Assembly: GCF_003144095.1 (NCBI RefSeq)
Contig: NZ_NSKH01000004.1
Span: 352,727 to 416,726 of the forward strand
Direction: 5' to 3'
Length of the DNA stretch: 64,000 nt
DNA from: Streptomyces sp. ICBB 8177
Lineage (GTDB): Bacteria; Actinomycetota; Actinomycetes; Streptomycetales; Streptomycetaceae
The notes below the pieces were generated by a model. The model made no database searches, was not told the DNA's origin, and worked only from the letters and a program-made list of their open reading frames with translations. This document shows positions 8,800 through 17,565 of the stretch, piece by piece (within the stretch, counting starts at the first letter, position 1; each line of letters opens with the position of its first letter). The translations under genes were made by a program, and so were the position numbers.

Positions 8800-9513
8800 A
8801 TGCCACCGACCCCTCAGCAGCGGCGCGCAGCGCGGCACCATCAGCCCGTTCCTGACGGAAGCGAGTCACGGACGCGAGGACGGCGGGCCACGCCGATCAC
8901 GGTGGACGCCATCGTCGACGCGGCGCTCGACATCGTGGCCCGCGAGGGCTACGAAGCCCTGACGATGCGCCGTGTGGCCACCGCCTTGGAGACCGGACCG
9001 GCGTCGCTCTACGCCCACGTCGTCAACAAGGACGACCTGGACGAACTGCTCATCGGCCGGCTGTGCGCCGAGATCGGCCTCCCCGCACCGGATCCGGCTG
9101 CCTGGCGGGAGCAGATCACCGGCGTCTGCACCCAGGTGCGCGACCAGTACCTGCGCTTCCCCGGCATCTCCCGGGCCGCGCTCGCCGCGGCCCCGACCAA
9201 CGAGGACACGCTGCGCCTGGCCGAGGGCATGCTCGCCATCCTGCTCGCCGGCGGCGTCACGCCCCAGGCCGCGGCCTGGGGCATCGACTCCCTGACGCTG
9301 TACATCAACGCCTACACCCTGGAGATCTCCCTGCTCGGCCGACCCGGCAACGAATGGGTCGTCGGCCGCGACGAGTTGCTGAACCGGTTCTCCGACCTGC
9401 CCGACACCTTCCCGCAGATCAAGCGCCATGCCGCCGAACTCACCGCGGGAACAGGCCATGAACGCTTCGACTTCACCATCGCGTTGATCCTCGACGGACT
9501 GGCCCGACGCTGA
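8800..9513 (+). CDS. TetR-family transcriptional regulator
   Basis: The 237-residue protein has an N-terminal helix-turn-helix: TVDAIVDAALDIVAREGYEALTMRRVATALE, then the recognition segment GPASLYAHVVNKDDL (about residues 27-75). The remainder matches the TetR class C-terminal ligand-binding domain (GMLAILLAGGVTPQAAAWGIDSL). A repressor of its own gene and of the divergent exported-protein gene is the simplest reading, given the repeats upstream. The ligand is unknown. The gene is convergent with the GH92 gene, and a hairpin lies between them. Confidence 0.88.
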   Translation: MPPTPQQRRAARHHQPVPDGSESRTRGRRATPITVDAIVDAALDIVAREGYEALTMRRVATALETGPASLYAHVVNKDDLDELLIGRLCAEIGLPAPDPAAWREQITGVCTQVRDQYLRFPGISRAALAAAPTNEDTLRLAEGMLAILLAGGVTPQAAAWGIDSLTLYINAYTLEISLLGRPGNEWVVGRDELLNRFSDLPDTFPQIKRHAAELTAGTGHERFDFTIALILDGLARR

Positions 9514-9587
9514 AACGGCGCGCAGCGCCTCTCCGCGTGGCGCGAGCCCCCGGTCCCCCCGCGGCCTCAGCCCAGACGCTGCCGGCG

Positions 9588-9635
9588 GCCGGGCCCGCGA
9601 CGTCGCCATGAGGGCTGCGGACGTCGTGGCCCGGC
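9588..9635. terminator. Bidirectional hairpin between TetR and GH92 genes
   Basis: Arms 9588-9604 and 9620-9635 pair almost completely (GCCGGGCC with GGCCCGGC, then CGACGTC with GACGTCG) with one small bulge and a 15-base loop. It lies between convergent genes and could stop transcription from both sides. Confidence 0.65.
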
Positions 9636-9672
9636 CTTGTGCGCGAACACCACCGGTTGCCCGCCGGCAGGG

Positions 9673-12600
9673 TCAGGGCAGCGTCCACCGCTGGGCGGCG
9701 GTGCTGTTGCAGTCATAGATCTGCAACTGCGTACCGGCGGTGGTCGAGGAGTGCGGGTCGTCCAGGCAGCGGCCGGACTCCGGATTGACCAACGAGGAGC
9801 CGCTGCCGGTCCGCCACTGCTGGGCCCCGGTGCCGTTGCACGGGTACCAGTCGACGAGGGTGCCGTTGCCCGTCCCGCTGCCGGTGACGTCCATGCATCC
9901 GCCGAGCGCGCGGATGGTGCCGTCGGTCTCGACCGTCCACTGCTGCGCGTTCGTGCCGTTGCAGCCGTAGAGCTGTATGGGATTGCCCCCGGTCGTGCCG
10001 CTGTGCTGGTCGTCCACGCACAGGCTGGAGGAGACACCGGAGACTATGGGCCCGGAGCCCGGGCCGCTGGTGAAGCCCACGGCGAAGACGTGCATGCCGC
10101 CGGCGGTCACGTCGGACGGCAGCCGTACCGCGCTGACCGTCTTGCCCGCGGTGAGCTTGGCGGGTGCGGTGGCGAAGACGTACGTCTTGGTCTGGTCCGA
10201 GGAGGCCCCGGCGTGGTTGCGGTAGGCGGTGGTGACCGCGACGGTGTTGCCGGCCGCGGCGGCGGACCCGCCGGCGTTCAACGTCCAGTCCGACAGCGTC
10301 ACGGGGACGGACTGGGTGGTGCCGTCGGTGTAGTCCACGGTGGCGGTGCCGGATGACGGCCCGTTGGCGGCCGACCCCAGGAAGGTGATGGAGCCGGTGC
10401 CGGATACGGAGAGTGTCTGGCCGTTGGCCAGGTAGTTGTTCGGCGCGCCGGAGGCGGCGGCGGGCCAGCGGAAGGTCGCGCCCGCCGCGGTGACGGAGGC
10501 TCCGGGGGTGACGCCCGCCGCGGACAGCGCCTGCGCCGAGTAGCTGTAGCCGCCACCGTCGAAGTTCGCGGCGCCCGCAGCGGAGTCGTCGGACGTGCCC
10601 GCGTCGGTGTAACTGGGCGAGCCCGGGTAGGAGGGCGGCGCGGCGGAGGGGGCGGAGGCCCAGGAGGTGTTCGCCGAGGTGCCGAGGGTGTAGGTGAGGG
10701 TGCCGCCGGAGGTGATGGCCGCGGTGGGCGCGTAGGCGTTGTTCCAGGCGGCGCCGTTCCAGGTGGCGGACTGCACGTACGGGGCGTTGTCGGCCGCTCC
10801 CGTGCCGTTGACCGTGAGCGTGTTGCCGGACGGCAGGGTGACCACGGTCTGGGTGAACATCGGGCTCCCCAGCGCCAGGTCCGCGGTGCCCGGGGTCTGC
10901 GGATACATCCCCAGCGCGGACCACACGTACCACGAACTCATCTCGCCGAGGTCGTCGTTGCCGGCCAGGCCGCCGGGCGCGTCGGTCCAGATCTGGTCCT
11001 GGACCTGGCGGACCACCTTCTGGGTCTCGTAGGGGCGGCCGACGTAGTCGTACTCCCAGGGGATGTTCAGACTCGGCTCGTTGCCCAGGTTGGTGTAGCC
11101 GCCTGCGCCGGTGAGGGAGGACAGGTCCGTGTCGAGGAAGGCGGCGAGCTTGGCGTCGCCGCCCATCGCGGTGGACAGGCCGTGCAGGTTGAACGGGACC
11201 ATGGGCGTGTACTGCCAGGAGTCGCCCTCGACGAAGTTCGTACCGGAGGTCGGCGAGAAGCCGGACGTCCAGGCGCCGCCCGCGTCCCGGGGCTGGATGA
11301 AGCCGCTGCCGGAGTCGTACAGGTTGTGCCAGTCCTGGGCGCGGTTGACGAACGTGGTCTGGTCCGAGCTGTCGCCGAGCGCGCCGGCCAGTGCGGAGAC
11401 CGCGAAGTCGGCCGAGTCGTACTCCAGCGTGGTGGAGGCGGGGCCGTAGAAGTTGCAGCAGCCGTAGCTGCCGTTGCTCGGCAGGTAGCCGAGCTGTTCC
11501 AGGTAGTTCAGGCCGGGCCGGTTGTCGTTGGTCGCGGTGGCCTCGGTGACCATGTCCTTGAGCGCGGTGGTGGTGTCGAAGTTCGTCGCGCCGAACGCGT
11601 GGTAGTCGGCGAGGATCTGGTCGGCTGGATCGCCGACCATGACGTAGGACTCGCCGTTGTCCTCCGACCACTTGGGGAACTGGCCGGTCTGGCTGTAGTC
11701 ATCCACCATCGACTGCGCGGTGTCGGAGGCGGCCTGCGGGTCGACCAGCGCCTCCAACTGCGCCTGGGACCGGTAGATGTCCCAGCCGGAGTAGTTGGCG
11801 TAGGCGGCGCTGTGGCCCTGGTCGACGGTGTGGGTCTTGCCGTCGAAGCCGTAGTACTGGCCGTTGGTGTCGCTGATGACGTTGGGGTGCAGCAGCGCGT
11901 GGTAGAGCGCGGTGTAGAAGACGGCCTGTTGCGCGGCGGTGCCGCCGCCCACCTTGACCCGGCCCAGGAGCGAGTTCCAGCTGTTGGCCGCGGCGGACTC
12001 GGTGCCGGCGAAGTCCCAACCGGGGTTCTCCGCCGTACGGTTGGCCACCGCGTTGGCGGCCGAGACGTAGGAGATTCCTACCTTGGCCTGGATGACCGGG
12101 GTGCTGGTGGCGTTGAAGGTGACGTAGCCGTCGGAGGCGGCCGCCTTCGGTGTGGCGTTCGTCCGTGCGCGGTGCGCGGCGCCGTGCAGCGTGGGCCTGT
12201 TGGGCTTCTCCGCGGCGCTGTGCGACGGCTGGTAGGCCGGGGACGCCTTGGCCGCACCGTTCGCCGCGGCGGTGCCGTTCGTGGTGAACGGGTGGTCGAA
12301 GACCATGTCGAAGTAGACGGTGTAGCTGTTGCCCGCGCCGCAGAACTTGCCGCTGGTGACCTGTCCGCTGACCTCGGTGTTGCTGACGACGTTGAACTGC
12401 GTGTTGCTGTCGCCGTTCTGGCTGCCGTTCAGTTTGAAGAGCAGGTTGGCCTGTGAGGTGGAGGGGAAGGTGAAGCGGGCCATCCCGCTGCGGGTGGTGG
12501 CGGTGAGCTCGGTCTTGACACCGTTGTTCAGGGTCACCGTGTACGCACCCGGGGACGCCGACTCGTTGCTGTGCGAGAAGGCGTCGGTGGCCCCGGTGTT

Positions 12601-12951
12601 CACCGAGCCGACGGTCGGCAGGACCGGTACGTCGCCGGCCGCGCCGCAGCCGGGGCCCGCGATGTGGGTGAGGCTGAAGCCGGAGATGGCGGAGTCGTTG
12701 TACTCGTAGCCCCCGCCGTCCGGCCGCGAGGGGGTGTCGGGGCTCCACTGCACCATGCCGAACGGCAGGTCGGCCCCGGGGAAGTCGTCCGCGGAGTTGG
12801 AGGTGCCGATGAACGGGTTGACCAGTGACGCCGGGACGGAAACCAGCGCGGGGGCACCGGCGAACGCGGGCGCCGAGGCGCCTGCCGCGATCAGTGCGCC
12901 GACCGCCAGCAGCGGCAGGGCGTATCTGTGCCGTCTTCTTGATCGTCCCAT
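9673..12951 (-). CDS. Secreted GH92 alpha-mannosidase with C-terminal ricin-type lectin domain
   Basis: The 1092-residue protein starts with a signal peptide (about residues 1-32) and the GH92 opening motif NPFIGT near residue 46. The (alpha/alpha)6 part carries GNEPS, GNDDLGEMSSWYVWSALG and later GSPMFTQTVVTLP. GH92 enzymes are calcium-dependent exo-alpha-mannosidases acting on N-glycans or mannans. A beta-rich, Ser/Thr-rich region follows (about 720-960), then a ricin B domain with three QxW repeats (QQW, QQW, QRW). In the GNEPS block the usual His of GNEPSxH is absent (SLNIPWEY here), so activity should be tested. An Ala/Lys-rich insertion sits near residues 225-275. Confidence 0.87.
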   Translation of the reverse strand: MGRSRRRHRYALPLLAVGALIAAGASAPAFAGAPALVSVPASLVNPFIGTSNSADDFPGADLPFGMVQWSPDTPSRPDGGGYEYNDSAISGFSLTHIAGPGCGAAGDVPVLPTVGSVNTGATDAFSHSNESASPGAYTVTLNNGVKTELTATTRSGMARFTFPSTSQANLLFKLNGSQNGDSNTQFNVVSNTEVSGQVTSGKFCGAGNSYTVYFDMVFDHPFTTNGTAAANGAAKASPAYQPSHSAAEKPNRPTLHGAAHRARTNATPKAAASDGYVTFNATSTPVIQAKVGISYVSAANAVANRTAENPGWDFAGTESAAANSWNSLLGRVKVGGGTAAQQAVFYTALYHALLHPNVISDTNGQYYGFDGKTHTVDQGHSAAYANYSGWDIYRSQAQLEALVDPQAASDTAQSMVDDYSQTGQFPKWSEDNGESYVMVGDPADQILADYHAFGATNFDTTTALKDMVTEATATNDNRPGLNYLEQLGYLPSNGSYGCCNFYGPASTTLEYDSADFAVSALAGALGDSSDQTTFVNRAQDWHNLYDSGSGFIQPRDAGGAWTSGFSPTSGTNFVEGDSWQYTPMVPFNLHGLSTAMGGDAKLAAFLDTDLSSLTGAGGYTNLGNEPSLNIPWEYDYVGRPYETQKVVRQVQDQIWTDAPGGLAGNDDLGEMSSWYVWSALGMYPQTPGTADLALGSPMFTQTVVTLPSGNTLTVNGTGAADNAPYVQSATWNGAAWNNAYAPTAAITSGGTLTYTLGTSANTSWASAPSAAPPSYPGSPSYTDAGTSDDSAAGAANFDGGGYSYSAQALSAAGVTPGASVTAAGATFRWPAAASGAPNNYLANGQTLSVSGTGSITFLGSAANGPSSGTATVDYTDGTTQSVPVTLSDWTLNAGGSAAAAGNTVAVTTAYRNHAGASSDQTKTYVFATAPAKLTAGKTVSAVRLPSDVTAGGMHVFAVGFTSGPGSGPIVSGVSSSLCVDDQHSGTTGGNPIQLYGCNGTNAQQWTVETDGTIRALGGCMDVTGSGTGNGTLVDWYPCNGTGAQQWRTGSGSSLVNPESGRCLDDPHSSTTAGTQLQIYDCNSTAAQRWTLP

Positions 12952-13702
12952 CGTGGACTTCCCTTCGCCGGCCGGGAGGATCGGTTCTCAGGGGTGGTGG
13001 GGGCCGTGCGGGCAGCGGGCGGCGGCCCGGCGGAACAGGCGGACCGCGCGGCAACGTTGTCTCGCCCGGGGGGCCCGACACCGTTGTCAGGCACTGGGTT
13101 CCCGGGAAATGTCGACCCGTCAGGCCACCATGTCAAGACAACGCGAGCACCTAAGGCCTGTCGACGGGCACGCCGTCACACCCGCCCGCGGCATCGGTGC
13201 GCGCTGGCGGAGGCGGGCGCGTGCGGCACCGGCGCGGCGGAAGGGCACGCTGTGCCACCGTCGGATGGCTGGCATATGAGCCGGGTGGTGAACGGTCCCG
13301 CGCCCTCGGCGCGCTGGTCGGGCTGTCCCACAGGCTGAGACTAGGCGGTCGGTCGACCGTCACTGGGAGCGCAACGCCGACGCACAGGGGGATCGCACTT
13401 CGTCCGGCCCTCCGGCGCTCGGCTCGGGGAGGCGGACGGTGCCGCTTCGACACCGTCGGCGCCAGCCACCGAGTCCGTGCGAAGCCGCGGACGGTCTCAA
13501 GAGCGAACCGACCGCAAACGGCCGCCGGTGTCCTGTTCCGTCCAGCCTGACCGTTGCGCCGCGGCCCCTCGCGCTGCGGGACGCCATTCGATGCCCTTCG
13601 GCGGAGAGGCGAAGAGCGACGCGGTCGTCGAGTGGACAGACGGAAAGGGCGGGGTGCGCCCTCAGGAATCGTGGCCCGACTTCGGATCAGGGCGACTTCG
13701 GA
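12952..13702. other. 751-base gap between GH92 and chitinase genes
   Basis: Both flanking genes are on the minus strand, so this holds the GH92 promoter and the chitinase 3' flank. A minus-strand TTGACA (13131-13136) has no good -10 partner. I find no gene: the open frames have no start signals or family features. Confidence 0.45.
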
Positions 13703-13706
13703 TCAG
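13677..13706. repeat. Short tandem duplication at the chitinase 3' end
   Basis: A 14-base word (CGACTTCGGATCAG) occurs at 13677-13690 and 13693-13706, a 16-base period. The second copy contains the chitinase stop codon, so the duplication extends from the last codons into the flank. Confidence 0.7.
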
Positions 13707-14764
13707 CCCGTGTACTTGGTGATGATCTTGGTGAAGTCGAACGGATCCTGGTCGACACTGCTGCATGCCCCGTCCGCCCAGTTGTGGGGGACGCCGGGGT
13801 CGCAGGCACGGTCGCGGTTGAGGTCCCAGTAGGACAGCTGGGCGACGTGGTTGCTCTGCGCGAAGGCCAGCAGTGAGTTGAACGTGTCCTGCGTGAACAA
13901 CTCGCTCGGTTGGTCGGTGTGGCCGTTCATCAGCTGTATCGAGGTGTGCGCCCAGGCCGTGGCGGCGTCCCACCCGTAGAGGGACTGCAACTGGGTGTTG
14001 ACGTCGTCCGCGACCGTCTCGGCTGCCTCCGTCTCGGTGCCGCTGGTCAGGCCGAAGTCGAAGTCCATGATGTTGACCGTGTCGATCCGGGCACCGTCGG
14101 CGATCGCCTGCCGTATCTCGTCCTTGCCCGTGTCGGGGAGGCCGACGGTGGTCATCGGAATCGTCAAGGAGACCGAGAGGCCGGGGTTGTCCTGCTCCAG
14201 TGTCTTGATGGCGCCCCAGCGCACCGCCATGTTGGCGTCCAGGTCGTCGCCCTCCCAGTCGAGGTCGATCCTGGTGAGCTTGTACTTGTCGACGACCTGC
14301 TGGTAGGCCGCGGCGAGGGCTGTCGAACTGCCGCAGGTCGCGCCGAGTTCGGTGCCGTTGTAGCCCCCGAACGAGACGCTGACGTCGCCGCCCGCAGCGC
14401 GGATGGCGTTCACCTCCGCGGCTACTTGCGTGTCGGCGGCGACGGGGTGCGTGCTGTCGCCGTCCCAGGCCGGTGTGCATCCGCCCGAGTCGAGCACGAA
14501 GGCGAGGAGGAATTCCTTCTCTCCCGAGTCGGCGACGATGTCGGAGATCGCCTGCGGGTTGTTGTCCAACGGCATGAAGTACGCGGGGTGCTGGAATGTC
14601 GCGTCGGTCGCCGGAGTGCGCGGGGCGGTGTCCCGTCGCGGCGACGCGGTCGCCGTCGCGGTGGGTGCCGTCACGGTGGTGAGCGCGGCCAGGATCACGG
14701 CCGCCGCTGCCAGGCGGGTGGGCGACCTGTGTGCGGGGCGAGTTGAGGAGCGGGGAGCGGGCAT
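13703..14764 (-). CDS. Secreted GH18 chitinase-like glycosidase
   Basis: The ATG at 14764 has GGAGG eight bases upstream and gives 353 residues. A signal peptide (about residues 1-40) precedes a single GH18 barrel. The catalytic strand reads TRIDLDWEGDD, containing DxDxE with the Glu as acid/base. The preceding strand is VSFGGYNG, the family SxGG motif. It resembles actinobacterial chitinase C-like domains of about 300 residues that lack a carbohydrate-binding module. A DasR-type site lies just upstream, linking expression to N-acetylglucosamine/chitin control. The gene is monocistronic and divergent from the ArsR gene. Confidence 0.88.
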   Translation of the reverse strand: MPAPRSSTRPAHRSPTRLAAAAVILAALTTVTAPTATATASPRRDTAPRTPATDATFQHPAYFMPLDNNPQAISDIVADSGEKEFLLAFVLDSGGCTPAWDGDSTHPVAADTQVAAEVNAIRAAGGDVSVSFGGYNGTELGATCGSSTALAAAYQQVVDKYKLTRIDLDWEGDDLDANMAVRWGAIKTLEQDNPGLSVSLTIPMTTVGLPDTGKDEIRQAIADGARIDTVNIMDFDFGLTSGTETEAAETVADDVNTQLQSLYGWDAATAWAHTSIQLMNGHTDQPSELFTQDTFNSLLAFAQSNHVAQLSYWDLNRDRACDPGVPHNWADGACSSVDQDPFDFTKIITKYTG

Positions 14765-14807
14765 GGTGCACGCCTCCAAGCGGGTGGGGCCGTCTGGTCT
14801 CCATAAC

Positions 14808-14821
14808 TTGGACTAGACCAA
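14808..14821 (-). promoter_or_regulatory. Probable DasR-responsive element upstream of the chitinase
   Basis: TTGGACTAGACCAA is a 14-base near-palindrome with one mismatched pair, centred on CTAG. It matches the core of the Streptomyces DasR box (TGGTCTAGACCA) with one difference. It lies 44-57 bases before the chitinase start. DasR represses chitin-use genes until glucosamine-6-phosphate accumulates; that link here is inference. The rest of the 338-base divergent gap (14765-15102) shows no gene. Confidence 0.7.
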
Positions 14822-15102
14822 TTGACCGCGTCAAGAGGAGTGCGGGAGGCGGCCCGTCGGCAGCAAGGCCTGGAGTCCGGTGGCGGGCCGTGCCCGCACA
14901 TGTCCCCGTCGCCCGCCGGTTGGCCTGCCGGACGGGATGACGTCGCGACTCGCAGGGCACTCCCGAACCGTCCCGACGCGGTCCCGGGCCGCGGTGGCCT
15001 CGGAGGCCCTCGACCGGGCGACGGGCCGGTCCCGATCGGAGAGGGAGGCGCTGTCGGGATAACGTGGCATGTCGGGCTGCCGGAGGGAATGGTGAGTGTC
15101 GT

Positions 15103-15435
15103 ATGGGTGGAGCGCCGGGACTGGATACGAGCGATCTGATCGAGGTGTTCAAGGCGCTCGGCAATCCCGCGCGCCTGCAGATCATGCAGTGGCTCAAGGA
15201 CCCGGACGTGCACTTCGGTGAGTACGAGCCGATCGCCGACCGCAGTACGGTCGGCGTGTGTGTCACGCATATTCAGGCGAAGGCAGGCCTTGCGCAGTCG
15301 ACGGTCTCCAGCTACATGAGCACGCTCGAACGGGCGGGGCTCGTGTTGCCCACGCGGGTGGGTAAATGGACTCACTACCGGCGCGACGAACGGCGGTTGG
15401 CCGAGCTGGCGCGTGCGGTGGGTAGCACTATTTGA
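15103..15435 (+). CDS. ArsR-family winged-helix regulator
   Basis: From ATG 15103 the protein has 110 residues. It shows the ArsR pattern: LIEVFKALGNPARLQIMQWL, recognition helix AGLAQSTVSSYMSTLERAGL, and the wing LPTRVGKWTHYRRDE. A Cys in TVGVCVTHIQ just before the recognition region could sense thiol or quinone stress, but metal motifs such as CxC are absent. Ribosome binding is unclear (CGGAGGG is 15 bases upstream). The quinone-reductase gene starts 34 bases after the stop and has its own promoter with a palindrome, so repression of that gene is the likely role. Confidence 0.85.
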   Translation: MGGAPGLDTSDLIEVFKALGNPARLQIMQWLKDPDVHFGEYEPIADRSTVGVCVTHIQAKAGLAQSTVSSYMSTLERAGLVLPTRVGKWTHYRRDERRLAELARAVGSTI

Positions 15436-15469
15436 TTGACACATCGCGATACGTCGATATGATCTTCTC
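15436..15469 (+). promoter_or_regulatory. Near-consensus promoter giving a probably leaderless mRNA, with operator-like palindrome
   Basis: TTGACA (15436-15441), 16 bases, TATGAT (15458-15463), then only six bases before ATG at 15470. Transcription should start at or next to the A of the start codon, and no Shine-Dalgarno sequence is present. The 8-base palindrome ATCGCGAT (15443-15450) sits in the spacer, where a bound ArsR protein would block RNA polymerase. Confidence 0.75.
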
Positions 15470-16153
15470 ATGTCGTCTATTGATGCCGCGCCCGTCGCCC
15501 TGATCGTCCATGCTCATCCCGAGCCCCAGTCGTTCAGCACCGCTCAGATGGCCACTGCGGCGCAGACCCTGCGCGAGGCCGGCTACCGGGTCGACATTCT
15601 CGACCTCTACGCCGAAGAGTGGGCACCGATCCTCGACCGCCACGAGTTCGGGCCCACGGAGGGCCACTTCAAGCCGCAAGCCGAACAGATGCGCGCGGTC
15701 AAGGACGGGACTCTCGACGCCGCCGTCAGGGATCACCTCGACCGGCTGCTCGCGGCAGACCTGCTCATACTGTCCTTTCCCCTGTGGTGGTTCTCGTTGC
15801 CGGCCATCCTCAAAGGCTGGATCGACCGAGTCTTCGTCATGGGCGGAGTCTTCGGCGGTGACCATGGACTCTTCGCTGACGCGGCCCTGGCAGGAAAGCG
15901 TGCGATGCTACTGCTCACGACCGGCGGGGCGAGTGAGTCGTTCCAATCCGGTGGCACCCTCGGCCCCATGAGCGACTTCCTGTTCCACATCCACCGCGGG
16001 ATGCTGGAATTCGTGGGCTTCCAGGTCCTCGACCCGGTGGTGACCTATGCCCCGGCACGCATGACCGTTGAGGCGCGGGCCGCGGCACTGGCAGCGGTCG
16101 GTCAGTCCGTCGGACGCGCCGTGGGGGACGGACGGCCCGTCACCGCCCGGTGA
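15470..16153 (+). CDS. Flavodoxin-fold NAD(P)H quinone oxidoreductase
   Basis: The 227-residue protein matches the NQO1/MdaB/KefF-type flavodoxin fold. It starts with ALIVHAHPEPQSFSTAQMATAAQTL (FMN/FAD phosphate loop), then LLILSFPLWWFSLPAILKGWIDRVFVMG (the diagnostic PLWW-x-PA-LK-W-D motif), then MLLLTTGG. These enzymes reduce quinones by two electrons, protecting against quinone and electrophile stress. It lies directly behind the ArsR regulator and carries its own strong promoter overlapping the candidate operator, suggesting substrate-induced derepression. The mRNA is probably leaderless. Confidence 0.9.
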   Translation: MSSIDAAPVALIVHAHPEPQSFSTAQMATAAQTLREAGYRVDILDLYAEEWAPILDRHEFGPTEGHFKPQAEQMRAVKDGTLDAAVRDHLDRLLAADLLILSFPLWWFSLPAILKGWIDRVFVMGGVFGGDHGLFADAALAGKRAMLLLTTGGASESFQSGGTLGPMSDFLFHIHRGMLEFVGFQVLDPVVTYAPARMTVEARAAALAAVGQSVGRAVGDGRPVTAR

Positions 16154-16314
16154 TCGGAGGGGCGCCTGAGGTCGCGCTCAACCAGGAGCGAGGAGTGAGC
16201 GAAGGGTGCGGGGGATGGAGACGTCGCGGGGCCCGCGAGTCCCCTGTTGAGGAACGGACGACGCAGGTTGTCACTGTCCTGCCTCGGCCCGCGTGTGAAC
16301 CTGGGCCGTCACGC

Positions 16315-17310
16315 TCACGGATCGTCTCTTCCGTGCGCCGGGGGCGGCGTGGGGTCGTCATCGTGGAAGTGGCTCTCCACGTGTTGCTCGGGGCGGCGCT
16401 CCTCCTGCTCCGCGATGTCGTCCAGGACCCGGCGGTCGGCTTGGGTGAGCGGAGGCTGCAACAGGGCGCGAGGCCACAGGTGGCGGTGATGGACGACGTT
16501 GCTCTCCGCCGCGTAGACGGTCAGCTGCGCGCCGAGGTAGATCCACGACAGCAGTCCGAGAACGGTTCCGAACAGGCCGTAGACCTGGTTGGCGTGCCGC
16601 AGCTGGTGTGCCACCAGCAGACCGCCGAAGGCCTGCAGAAGTGTCCAGAGGGGGCCCGCGGCCAAGCACCCCCGCAGCAGCCACCGCCACGGGACCTGCT
16701 TCGGAGTCAGGATGCGGAAGCAGGCCAGGTACAGCGCGCAGTTCAGCAGCACGGAGACGATCAACGTGCCGATGGTCGCGGCGGGCCCTGGCGTGAGGTC
16801 GGTGACCAGGCCGGTGCCGACGGAGCTGACGATCAGGCCCAGCCCCAGAACGGCGATCAGCCCGACCGATCGCACCAGGCGGGGCAGGTAGCCGGGGCGG
16901 CGCACTCCGGGGATGTTCCACACCTGTGCCATCGTGAACTGCAGCGTCTGGGCGATGCCGAGTGACCCGTACAGCAGGCCGAGACAGCCGATCACCACGG
17001 CGAGGGTGCTGCCGGTCAGCGAGTGGACGTTGCCGCGCAGCTGGTCACCGATGACGGGGAAGTCGGCGAGCGCCGAGCCGAGCACGCGGCTTTGCAGGGA
17101 CGGATTGTCGCGGAGCACATAGCCCAGCAGGGTCACCAGCAGCAGGAGCAGGGGGAACAGCGCGGCGAAGCCGTAATAGGTGATCAGGGCGGCCAGCTGA
17201 CCGCCGCGGTCGTCACCGAACTTCTTCACCACCCCCACGATGAACCCCGGCAACCGATGACGCTGCTGCCAGCTGTCAGCGCCCCGGAGCACGCCTTCCA
17301 GAGACTTCAT
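16315..17310 (-). CDS. YihY/BrkB-family integral membrane protein
   Basis: The ATG at 17310 follows AGGATC-type purines. The 331-residue protein has the YihY layout: an N-terminal amphipathic stretch, then about six membrane segments (ALITYYGFAALFPLLLLLVTLLGYVL is the first and most diagnostic, then TLAVVIGCLGLLYGSLGIAQ and later helices). The C-terminus is charged and His/Glu-rich (HVESHFHDDDP), probably cytoplasmic. The family was once named ribonuclease BN, but that assignment was wrong and the function remains uncertain. It is convergent with the quinone reductase and appears monocistronic. Confidence 0.85.
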   Translation of the reverse strand: MKSLEGVLRGADSWQQRHRLPGFIVGVVKKFGDDRGGQLAALITYYGFAALFPLLLLLVTLLGYVLRDNPSLQSRVLGSALADFPVIGDQLRGNVHSLTGSTLAVVIGCLGLLYGSLGIAQTLQFTMAQVWNIPGVRRPGYLPRLVRSVGLIAVLGLGLIVSSVGTGLVTDLTPGPAATIGTLIVSVLLNCALYLACFRILTPKQVPWRWLLRGCLAAGPLWTLLQAFGGLLVAHQLRHANQVYGLFGTVLGLLSWIYLGAQLTVYAAESNVVHHRHLWPRALLQPPLTQADRRVLDDIAEQEERRPEQHVESHFHDDDPTPPPAHGRDDP

Positions 17311-17565
17311 GATCCTTTCCCCTCTCCCGACGCGCCCGCGATGAGAAGGACCTCCGGAGCCGCTGCACCTGTCGGGTACCCGCAGCCCGAGTGCGTATCT
17401 GTCCTCCTGCGTCTACCCCCTGCGGCCTGCGGCACCTCGTTGCGGCCGTGTCGGTTCTCAGGACCCCGGGGCGGCACCGTGCCAGCGGTCCCGGGCGGCG
17501 GGAGGCCGCGGTAGATGCAAGATGTCCGGGATCCCGACGGTGACCAGGGGCTATGTCCACGCCCA

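Noticed and set aside
13662-15266. 534-codon minus-strand frame across the chitinase and regulator genes
   Set aside because: It is out of frame with the chitinase, is Arg/Pro-rich and overlaps the DasR-type site and the ArsR gene; no domain visible.
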